Part shown: in pieces, positions 48,301 through 57,500 of the stretch
Layout: every line of letters starts with the position of its first letter
Position numbering within the stretch: the first letter of the stretch is position 1
NCBI GenBank assembly: GCA_914767715.1
Contig: OU612066.1
Coordinates: forward strand, 32,648,283 to 32,712,282
Source of the DNA: Membranipora membranacea
Lineage: Eukaryota > Bryozoa > Gymnolaemata > Cheilostomatida > Membraniporidae
Length of the DNA stretch: 64,000 nt
Direction: 5' to 3'
Notes under the pieces: generated by a model
Told to the model about the DNA's origin: nothing
The model's database searches: none
Seen by the model: the letters and a program-made list of their open reading frames with translations, nothing else
Translations under genes and position numbers: made by a program

Positions 48301-50958
48301 TTAGCTCTCTTGGGATGGTATCAAGGTCAACAAATACCATATGCAGCTCCTTGTCGAATTCCCTATACTTCTCGTGTAGCATACATAGGCAAAACATAGG
48401 CTCTGTGGTTGATTTGCCTCTCTGAAAACCATATTGATTGTCTTTAATATTGACTAACTCTCCAACCTCCACTCAATAACTCTCTCATAGAGTTTGAAGG
48501 AATGACTGAGGAGCTTTATACCTCTGTAATTACCACAACTAAGGGGGTCACCCTTCTGCTTGTAAAGTGGGACAATTTTGCTTTTCCGCCATCATTTGGT
48601 ATCCTTCGTCTCATAGCTCCCCTGAAACATGATGTTATCCATGTTGTTCCTGTGTCCTTAAGTTTCTATATCATTTCTATGGGGAGCTCATCAGGTCCCT
48701 TCGCTTTATTCAATTTCATCCTTCTTATCTGATTTTCTACTTCCTCCTCCAAGATGTCCTCAACTGGCCCCTGTACTTTCTCACTTGCTCCTATTTCTGG
48801 CGTCCTGTTTTTGGTGTTTAGTAGTTTGTTGAAATACTCCTTCCATCTTTCTTTGATGTCCTTATCTTCACTCATGATCGCTCCTTGTTCATCTTTGATG
48901 AATACTATCCTATCTATGTCATTTGATCTCCTTTGCCTTGTCCGTGCTGACTTATAAATTTTCTTCGGTCCATTTTCTTCTAGATCTTTATACAAATCTT
49001 CATAACCTGTCTCTTTTGCTATTGCACACTTCTCTTTGCTGATCTTATTCAGTCGTTTCATTGTCTCCTTATCTTCATCTGATCTTCTTCTTTTCCAGTC
49101 TTTGAAAGCTTCTTTCTTATTTTTCACAGCCTCTTGGACTTCTTCGTTCCACCACCATGATTCCTTCTCTATGTACCTTCCTCCTTTACTGACTCCAAGT
49201 GACTCCCTTGCTGCTTCAATTATTTTTGTGTATGCTTTGTTCCATGTCAAATCTCTCACTTCACTTTGTTCTGCCAATATCTCTGTAGCCTTGCAATCCA
49301 GCTCGTCTTCCTCTTTGATTTTCCATCAGTTGATTTTCATCGGTCTCTCTCTCACTATCGTTTTCCTCTTTCTGATCTTGTAATCCATCACTAAGAGCCT
49401 GTGCTGTGGTGCTATTGGTTCACCTGGGATCACTTTAAAATCTTTCACATTGCCAAAGTCTTCTCGTCGTATCATGATGTAATCAACCACTGTCTGGTTA
49501 AGGCCGCTTTTGTATGTGTAGGTCTTCTCATCTGTTTTAGCAACGAAAGTATTTGCCAGCGCCAAATCTCTACTTCTTGCGGAATCCATGATCTTTTCTC
49601 CCTCGTCATATCTCCTACCTGCTGACTTTCCTCCATGCCATCTCCCGAAGCCTCCAATTTATCTGCTCCTACATGTCCATTTAAATCACTTGCTAATATC
49701 AGTTGTTCTGAGGACGAAATCCTTGTAGTAACTCCTTCTAATTGGTTCCAGAATCTCTGTTTTACTTCCTCTTCACATCCTTGTCATGATTCTGTCCGAC
49801 GCTCTCTCAGTCGCTATCACTCTATCCTGCCACTCTCCACTAAGGCATATCGCCACTCCATTTCTCTGTCTTCCGCCTCCACTATAATATAACTTGTACC
49901 CATCTCAAATTGTTCACGCTTTTCCTCCTGGTTTGCCACCAGTCCATCGCGTCTCTTGCAAGCATTGTATTTGTATGTTTCTACTTTCATCATGTCTGCT
50001 ACTTCTCTGCTTTTCCCTCTGAGTGTCCTGATGTTAAGGGATGCCACTCTCAATTTCGTTTGCCTCTCTCACTTTCTTTCCACAGCATAGCAAGGCATAA
50101 AATATGCCGCTGCGCATCACCAGATATGTGCTTATTGAATTCTGTACAGCTGCAGTCTCAGCATTGTCACCAAATGAGCAAATAATTTGCACAAACTGAT
50201 CATCAAAATCAGGGTGTGTATTTAATTATCTACCTTATCATGTGACTTAGTTACAGCCTTACTAGTGGAAATTATTGAGGTAGTCAGCTAGCGTGTAAAT
50301 TACCCTCATTTTAAAGAACAGTCTGTGGTAATTATTTGCCCATTAGGTGACAACTCTGAGGTTAAAGTCTCAAGTTGTCTTGGAGCTATACAAGATTCAA
50401 TGAGCACAAATCTGCCTGAGATGCAGCAGTAGTTTAAGAAAAAGAGGGGTTCCATATTTTCTATTGTTGTTAATTGAATTAGCATTCCTCTTTTCTCACA
50501 TTTGTATAACTGGTTACGAATTTAATTTTAGATGCAGAACAGTTTATGGTACACAAGTATTGTCTGCAAACCGATTCTCAATGCAAGTGCGCTCGTTCGC
50601 TCATTTCACTGGTCAACAAGTTTATCTGCACTGTAGTTATGAAATCTGTAGATCAGATGAATTGGCAAGGTGAGCTATCTTCCAAAAATATGTCCTATCT
50701 ATGTGTTAATTGCCAAGACTTGATTTTGCATCAAAAAAATATATAGGCTATTTGTGCTTTACCTTAGAAAGCACATTAACCATCATTTATGCAGCAATTA
50801 CTGTGTCAGCAAGCCAGCAACAATCAAGTCTGTTTTCTGACTTTAGATGTACAAGAAACTGCAGTGGCAACAGGAGAATAAGCAAGAGAGCAGTGACTGC
50901 AGGTGATGAATTTACCGAAAGGAAATATGTATCTGCCGGCCCAATAAAGATTTATTAA
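36261..50958 (+). CDS. Gene A: secreted SRCR-EGF-EGF-ZP-ZP protein
   Basis: Fifteen coding exons: 36261-36341, 39462-39535, 39865-39998, 40312-40434, 41155-41322, 41649-41771, 42160-42338, 42907-43100, 44548-44739, 44934-45121, 45721-45968, 46488-46693, 46947-47150, 50532-50669 and 50847-50958. All borders are GT/AG and the phases chain with no stop, giving 2364 nt and 787 residues. Domains are signal peptide 1-27, SRCR ~28-137, calcium-binding EGF ~138-193 and ~194-234, ZP module 1 ~235-485 and ZP module 2 ~486-750. A tail follows with dibasic SKR and [10 protein letters not shown]. Domain borders fall at phase-1 introns. No membrane segment is visible. ZP modules polymerise into extracellular filaments, so a secreted matrix, coat or recognition protein is likely. 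The last long intron holds an antisense LINE. Gene B is its convergent paralogue. Confidence 0.9.
36870..37165 (-). mobile_element. tRNA-derived SINE (minus strand), in gene A intron 1
   Basis: On the minus strand the head has GGAGTGGTCTGGCGATTTAG (A-box half) and GGTTCGATTCC, a perfect B box. The body has blocks shared with 42610-42750, such as CAAGCACACAGTAGACCTC versus CAAACACACAGTGGACCTCC, and ACCTGGCT. The two therefore form one diverged SINE family. Confidence 0.65.
38242..38790. mobile_element. Foldback element with a tRNA-like core
   Basis: The left arm (38242-~38372) and right arm (~38655-38790) are near-perfect reverse complements over about 130 bases, including ATCCAAATATTGAGGAAGTT and AAAGACTTTGTTTGAGGCTG. 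The spacer contains a minus-strand tRNA-like unit (38522-38592) with GTGGCGTGATGGTAGTG and GGGTTCGATTCCC. The element lies in intron 1 of gene A. Confidence 0.75.
38522..38592 (-). repeat. tRNA-like sequence inside a foldback element
   Basis: On the minus strand it reads GTGGCGTGATGGTAGTGTCG, an anticodon-like region, and GGGTTCGATTCCCACCC. The T arm pairs well but the rest does not make a clear cloverleaf, so this is SINE-like rather than a tRNA gene. Confidence 0.5.
39462..40434 (+). CDS. Gene A SRCR domain (3 exons)
   Basis: Exons 39462-39535, 39865-39998 and 40312-40434 give [10 protein letters not shown]...[10 protein letters not shown], then [10 protein letters not shown] with [10 protein letters not shown], then [12 protein letters not shown] and EHVYLQC. 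Six cysteines mark group A. The 2-1 phase pattern and the 123-nt third exon are shared with gene B. Confidence 0.88.
41155..41771 (+). CDS. Gene A calcium-binding EGF domains 1 and 2
   Basis: Each EGF is one phase 1-1 exon. The first (41155-41322) begins [16 protein letters not shown] and has a longer tail ([14 protein letters not shown]). The second (41649-41771) begins [21 protein letters not shown] and the N-T-P-G-S-Y block are the calcium-binding EGF signature; the asparagine is a potential hydroxylation site. Confidence 0.9.
42160..45121 (+). CDS. Gene A ZP module 1 (4 exons)
   Basis: Exons 42160-42338 and 42907-43100 encode a ZP-N half ([20 protein letters not shown], conserved cysteines, then IPFQCHF). 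Exons 44548-44739 and 44934-45121 encode a ZP-C-like half ([20 protein letters not shown] and FKYPVFTF with LNCSSAV). The module starts and ends in phase 1. It is complete but diverged in its ZP-C half. Confidence 0.78.
42610..42750 (-). mobile_element. Diverged SINE body in gene A intron
   Basis: This segment resembles the body of the element at 36870-37165 (shared words around CACACAGTGGACCTCC, GGACCTGGCTAGCAT and ATGCCAGTTCCAAA). Its tRNA-like head is strongly decayed. It lies between the two exons of the first ZP-N half. Confidence 0.5.
43294..43426. repeat. Near-perfect 60-bp hairpin in gene A intron
   Basis: Arms 43294-43357 and 43366-43426 are almost exact reverse complements, flanking an 8-base loop (ATGTTACA). 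The inner 40 pairs around ATGTCTGAGTTATGCCTTCA lack obvious mismatches. It has no coding sequence and could be a young MITE or a small-RNA-like hairpin. Confidence 0.85.
45721..50958 (+). CDS. Gene A ZP module 2 and C-terminal tail (5 exons)
   Basis: Exons 45721-45968 and 46488-46693 encode the ZP-N half ([19 protein letters not shown], then DGCGADVE and LLTISCSYP). Exons 46947-47150, 50532-50669 and 50847-50958 encode ZP-C ([42 protein letters not shown] and RCTRNCSG). After RRISKR comes a 22-residue tail with [10 protein letters not shown] and TAA. The second ZP module is more canonical than the first. Confidence 0.88.
47480..50060 (-). mobile_element. RTE-like LINE, decayed, antisense in gene A intron
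   Basis: Read on the minus strand, an endonuclease start ([20 protein letters not shown]) near 50053 is followed by broken endonuclease blocks ([24 protein letters not shown]). A long linker comes next (49277-48666: [27 protein letters not shown]). Then comes a reverse transcriptase (48472-47663) with [14 protein letters not shown], a damaged first catalytic motif ([14 protein letters not shown]) and [13 protein letters not shown]. The FADD catalytic box is deleted: the frame jumps from the motif B region to [11 protein letters not shown] and [10 protein letters not shown]. The 3' end contains [10 protein letters not shown] and [11 protein letters not shown]. Several frameshifts separate the parts. 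The element cannot be active. It splits ZP module 2 between exons 47150 and 50532. Confidence 0.85.
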
Positions 50959-51987
50959 TCATACAAACCATTTAACGATGGTTGATGTATGTAATACCCT
51001 AAATCAGTAATCAGAAATTATTTTCTGATCAATTATTCATTCAATTTAATGATTAGTTGATTCTCCCGAACAGCTCGGAATGTAAATCACCAAATTGAAA
51101 ACATATTATATCGCAAAATTTGCTGATTACAATGCAATTACAATTTTACTTTCCTAAATATAAACCTTTCACAAATCACTATATGCAAATATCTGCATTT
51201 TTTTAACATTGCTGGTTCTGTAAACATACATTGTGAACTTGCCAGCAGTCCTGCTGATTTGAAATTCAACTTACATTGTTGCAAGGATAATATTTGGAAA
51301 CCTTTTCAACTTATGACGCGGAGCTGCTGCAAATTCACTAACAGTTTTCTTAAGGCGAGAACACATTACCTTTATATCTATATACATGCCTTTATCATTT
51401 TACTATATAATCCATAAAATTATATCATTTTCTAATTAAAAGAATTGAGATGATAATCTTTCGACCCATTTCAAACTATCAATGTTGCAAATAAAAATTA
51501 CACCTCAATAAACACGACCTCAGTTTGTCAGGCCCATGTAAATATATAACAAAGTGCGACAGTTAGGGCTTCATCTGTTATTTGAATTGTGCAAAACATC
51601 ATAAGGATATTATAGGTCTCTTGACCCTTAATCTTTTAACCATTCAGTTCACTTTCAAGGTTACCACGTGCAGTATTCACGCTTCAACTCGGTATTGGAA
51701 TTTTGTAATTGGAATTTTGTAATGGCAGTTGGCCGTTTTCTTATTTGGTTTATAAGGTACAATATTCATCCACGAAATAAACATTTCAATGAACAGGGGA
51801 ACTGTTTCGGCTCATAACCTTCAAAATGAGCCCAGGAACAACTCAATCGGTAAATCAGGAAGGACGTCATGACTTATCAAAGTAAGTTTTGCGCAGGGGG
51901 CTGTGATGTCATATCATATCATCGGTGAATTGGCCCCGGTTGTTAACTGATTCTTTGACTTTTATTCAGAAGCAGTATAGATATTGG
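50959..51987. other. Region between the convergent ends of genes A and B
   Basis: This AT-rich stretch holds the 3' ends of both genes. AATAAA words for gene A occur at 51490-51495, 51507-51512 and 51776-51781; which is used cannot be told. No exon or transposon was recognised. Confidence 0.55.
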
Positions 51988-51993
51988 TTTATT
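51988..51993 (-). promoter_or_regulatory. Poly(A) signal of gene B
   Basis: AATAAA on the minus strand lies 32 bases after the gene B stop codon. A second AATAAA is at 51961-51966. Either would give a very short 3' UTR. Confidence 0.5.
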
Positions 51994-52024
51994 GATTAAG
52001 CATATAATTGTTGATCCGGTAGAG

Positions 52025-54556
52025 CTACTGGATTAGAAAAGGTCCTGCAGTAACATAGATAGTGTCCTCTAGGTTCTCTGAATCTGATCTCTTTCCAATC
52101 ACAGCATCACCACCTGGCCTCTGAGCACAGTTACGGGTACATCTGTAACAATCAAAGCAGAGAAATACAGCTAGTAGTCTTCTTAACATGTTTGCTGGAC
52201 GCACAAAATCATTTATTTTGTTTGCAAAATGATTTTTATTAGTTGTGGCAAGTTTCATAATGAATGCAATCAAGAGCTCCTTTTGGTAGGATTCACTAAT
52301 AGGCAGTCCTAAAGTGGTGCATTATAGGTACAAAACCCAAAACCAACAGATCGCTTACAGACTGATTTTCGATAGTTGTGACCAGGTCCAATTGTGGATA
52401 CATTCCAGAGCACCTCTTGGTAGGTTTCAACAATAGGCAGTCCTAAATCGGTGCATTATGGGTATTTCAAAAGCAAAATTGAGTGTGTCATGAATGTTTG
52501 GCTTGAAAAAGATAGACTATATATTATCATATTCATATTCATGCCATTATCTCTTATCTTTTGCAGTGAACATTCATAAAAAATATATTAAATTTTCACA
52601 CCGTGGGCACTTATCCTCTCTTTTGTCATGTTTCAAATGACAGGAAGTTACACTGTTTTTCTGTCTCTGCTGGTTGTCGATCAGTTTATTATGAATCCAA
52701 AATGCTGTCAATGTGCAAGCTATAACAGCTGTTGAGTTAATTTTTAGTACTATCTCACTTCCCCAATAGTACCATGCCCCGTGCGATCCTTGTAATTTAA
52801 TGACTGCAGAAAAATCTAACGGTTCTTTTGGGGAACGCCTGCCCATTGTACTTTGCTACATACCTTGACATATCCTCGAGGCCGCATACAACTACACTGC
52901 AATGCAAGTAGACGTTCTGTCCGCTGTTCTTAGCAAATGAACGGGTCAACATTGAGAATCTGCTGGATGACAGTACTCTTGCTCCATGTGCAGTTTGACA
53001 CCTTGCAAAATATCATTACATGATTCAAAATTGTTATCTGCTAAAAGAGCTTCATGGTACAATCATTTGTATAATATGATATGCAGAAAACACAAAACAA
53101 AATATTTTGCTTATATATGATCCAATTTAGAATATATTAGTGTAATATGAGGACTGATGGCAAAGTGAAAAATTTGGCAAGTAGTACATTGGAATGAAGC
53201 CAGGCAACAACTGATATGTACCCACTGATATATATTCATAATATCATGAATTCATATCAATGTATGTACCCAATGATGTAAGCTCACCCGCTATGAATAA
53301 CAAGCTGAGTGTTTGTCTTAACTCCCGGGGTATTTGTCCTTGACATATGACAATCCCCGAGTGCCACCCGTAAATTTGGGTCACTACTCGTGACGTCGAT
53401 ATCTCCAAACAGATGTCTACCCTCAGCGATGTTGACTGTGCCTCCATTGTTGATTAGGTCAGTAAATTTGTTATCGCCAAATACATTCAAGCTGCAACAA
53501 GTATTATATTTATGATGATATTGAAATGGGAGATGATTTAACTAATTGATGTAATATATGAATTAATTAAATCATGCATCATCTTAGAGGAGTGTATTGG
53601 TAAGAGTTTTGTAAGAATTTTCATCCCTGTCAATGAATTCACATAAGTCAGTGGTGATATTGCAATTGACACCTAGGAATCCAGGGTCACAGCTAAGACT
53701 TCAAGGTCACAGCAAGGTCTCTGAGGTCATGGCTAGGTATCCAAGGTCACAACTTGATGTCTGAGGTCACAGCTAAGACTACAAGGTCACAGCTAAGAGC
53801 CTGAGGACTCAAAGGTCACAGCAGGAACACCAAAAGACCTTCTAAGGTCACAGGCTGCATTATGACAATATTACCTGACATCGAATGCTGCAGGTTTCTC
53901 GTTTTCAGCATCAAATGTGTAATTGTTGGAGTAAACTGTGTATTTGATGGCATTGTTGTATGCTGACATGGGATAGCTACAGCTGTGAGTCAATATGACA
54001 TCGGAGAAGTACTTCACTTGTGATGTCATGTTCTTAGCATATACTAGGGAATTTCGTGAACGCGATCTGGTCACCATCAACCTGGGAAAATTTGATGCGA
54101 TATATCAACGACCCTAGTCAATAGGCTTGTCTTCATACTCAACTATCATTTTTAAGACATTTTATATCCAGACCAGGAAAACTTCGGTCATTCAGGCTTT
54201 ACATATGTAAGTAACCTGCAAATGCCTGACCAACACAAGCAACTTACTCACAGCAGTATTTTGATCATATTTTTCATAACAAATAGGGATAGTGTAATTT
54301 ATAGTAGCTCTTACCTTCACCTGAGCCCCACAGTCAGATAAAGGTATAATGTGTACATATTTCCCATCCTCTTCTGCTTTACTGAATCCTACACAATCAT
54401 TCTTCAGTGGTTCGAGGTCATCTAGTGCAAGTCCAAGAAGCACACTGGGTTCAAAAGTTAGCCTCATAGTTCTGGGTTGGCACTGTAAGGCCACTCCTTG
54501 TTCAGGGTCAATGACTACAGGTAGAGACTGATCTATTGCCCCTTTGTGATCTCTCT
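52025..54556 (-). CDS. Gene B ZP module 2 and C-terminal tail (5 exons)
   Basis: Exons 54315-54556 and 53875-54081 form ZP-N ([45 protein letters not shown]). Exons 53288-53491, 52864-53001 and 52025-52142 form ZP-C ([47 protein letters not shown]). A dibasic GKR and the tail [12 protein letters not shown] end the protein. Exon 53875-54081 is 207 nt against 206 in gene A. One extra A/T near 54052-54055 breaks the frame between the AFT and NSLVYAKN blocks. Confidence 0.85.
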
Positions 54557-57500
54557 CTAGTCATTCCTCTGAATCATTTAGAGATATATTTCATATAAAA
54601 ATAAGGTAAGTTCAGTTTTAATATGAAAGAATCAATGATATGACACTTTTGATTTGTGTCAGAATAAGTTCAAAACCAATGAAACGGTAATACATTGTAA
54701 TAAACTCTTATGTTGAGTAACAATGGTGATATGTACGGCATTTTAGCAATAATTGTCCTGTAAGTAACACTCACACTTTAGGGAGTCTTAGTCGAAAAGT
54801 GAGTCGGAGGGGTTATTCCACAAAATAGGTAAGGGCAATGTTTCATATTACCGAGTTTTCCTGCTAAAGGTGTTTGCTCTGATTGGCTGGTGGGAAAGAG
54901 CTAATGCCAGGTAAGATATGTAGATATATAGTAGATGTGAAATCAATATAAATAGTTTCCCTTTCACTTTATCTCTATAGACACTTCAGTGACCTGACAT
55001 TGGCTCTCTTTCCCACCTACAGACAATAATTATGATCAAAGCCAAAATATCACCTTGTTCCAAAGCACACATAAAGCGTCAATCATTTGGCATAGACGGG
55101 AATTAAATTTGGATTCAATCAGTCTAAACACAATACATATTTTCTCACCTGACTTGTCAATCTTGATTTTCATGCTCACAGTGGTCGGCAAATCTCCATT
55201 CCAGATATCATATCTGATTGGATCACATGTAAGGCAGACATCAAAACAGTCCTTATGCCACCATCCTCCCTTGAATAGTGCTACAAAAGGGGTAGTGGAT
55301 CCACAATCCTTTATTTTCAAGTACAAGACCAAATATATTTTATTATAATCTAGTTTAATGCAAGTAACAGAAATTATTGGAAAATTAGATAAATTTCGTA
55401 TACCTCATTGTCTACAGAATTGTGTTATTATATAACTAATATAAGCATCAAAGGTTTACATATAGGCATACTCCTATAGGGAACAGCTTATCAGGTAAGT
55501 TCATCTTTGTTGGTTGATGTAGACATTACTGATGCAATGATGTATAGATGTATAAGAACACATATGATTATCTCTGTGATGTAATACTGATCTATCAATA
55601 AGCCAGCAGATGCAGAATTTCTCACTATCCTGATCGCTATATGGGGCCATAGAACAGATCTTCATATCTACAGACCCAATTTGTGAACCTAATCACGAAG
55701 TAGGCCTATTGTATTCTAAATGCGTGTATCCATATTACACAAAATTGGTTTGTTGATTTGTGAACTATAAGCTCTCTTAAATATCCCCTGTACTACATAA
55801 TTCAGAGCAAACCATCAACCTATGACAAGATAGCCAATGTGTTGTTTCTGATCGACAAAGCAATCAGCAATATAGAGCCCAAACAATTGGCCAGTTAAAG
55901 TTGGAACTTGAAACAAACTATATGATCCTAAGAATAAGACTGCAATTTTACCAAACTTGTAGTCTCATACCTGCACAGTTTCCAGTAGATTTGTCATTGT
56001 CTCTATCATATGTACTGAATCTGGCATTTGTGGGATCTCCAGAGTTACCGCTTCCTCTTATATCACCAGCATTTCCATTGTACCCATAAATTTCTGCAAT
56101 ATAATAGGCGGATAAAGATGTTGTTCAATATAAAGTTTTTGCCAAAATGATCTCTTTGTATTACACAGACCTGCAAATTCAAATATAAGCGTTCAGGAAA
56201 TTATTGAAGGAAAAAGAAATTGGATTGACTACCCTATAGGAGTTTAGTTTTCGCGGCATTTAGGATTGGCGTTTCACGTTGTTGCCTAGGTTGCGAAATT
56301 TAGTGTATCTTAAACTAAACTCACTCACCATAGTTTCATAAACAATGTACAATTATACAGGAATACACCTTACCCAAGCAAGCAAGCTAGTGTGGTGTAG
56401 TGGTCTAAGTGTCTGCCTTGCAACCAGATGGAGATTTATCCCCTGGGTTTGAATCTCAGCTTGGACATTTTTTTTTAATTTTCACTAGTAAGCCTACTAG
56501 CGAAATTTAGTACTAGTGAAATTTAGTACCAGGTCCAGATAGCGAAATTAAATTCTAGCTAAATAAAACTCCTATAGGGTATTTGGATTTTATTACACAA
56601 CCCTTACATTTATGATTTAACATGATAGGATATATCTCCATGCTGTGTAAGGAATGGTGAAATGGAAAACTATTATATCCTACAAACCTTCAAGTTCATA
56701 TCCCTTATCTTCTCCAGCGACTCTGAATCTCACATACTCTGCAAAGGCTCTGTCACCATTTGGCCGCTGGAGATCTATTCTCATCTTGGCGTTGTAACTA
56801 CCAGTCAGATAATGAAGATGGTCTAATCCTGTTAAACAGTAAAAAATTGATCGGCAGCATGTTACCCCAACATCATGTGCGATATCAGTGAAAACTAAGC
56901 AGAGTATATTTTGAAAGACTCGTGACCAAGGAACCCAAGTCCATCAAGCTTACCAATAAAATAGTTCCTGTTTGGGGTACCGAAGCCATTTTTGTACTGC
57001 TGAAACCTGGTATTGAATGTATTTGGTCCTGCGTTGTGTTTCAGTACAGTTATTCAAGGTCCATTAGCGGTTTCAAGGTCACAATAAACAGGAACAGCCG
57101 ATCCATTTATTATAATATCCGCAACTTGACTCTTGTTGACATTGTAACAGAAGTTCAGCTCAGATACATCAGAACCTACACAAAAAATCAAAATAATTAT
57201 ATCAACTCATTGTCTGTATAAATGTGAATGGGTAGGACTGGGAGGGAGGAGGGGCTTTTAATTAGAATAAGCAAATCATTTTGAACAGAATCATTGCTGT
57301 TGCTTTGCTCAAAATCATTACTGCTTTGGTTTTTCAATATGAAGAATCTGTTTTCAGACCATTCAGTCAGCAGAAATACAGGTTCATCAGCAATTAATGA
57401 TGAAAATGTGACATAACTTAAATTAAATCAAGAACATCCAGCATATGTATACGCACCATTCAGGTCTTCTTTGGTTATAATAAGGCTGGAGTTGACAGTG

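Noticed and set aside
54040-54081. Alternative acceptor rescuing the gene B frame
   Set aside because: The only AG near the exon start is at 54083-54082, and no one-base-shifted AG exists. An alternative donor in the preceding exon also keeps phase 0.
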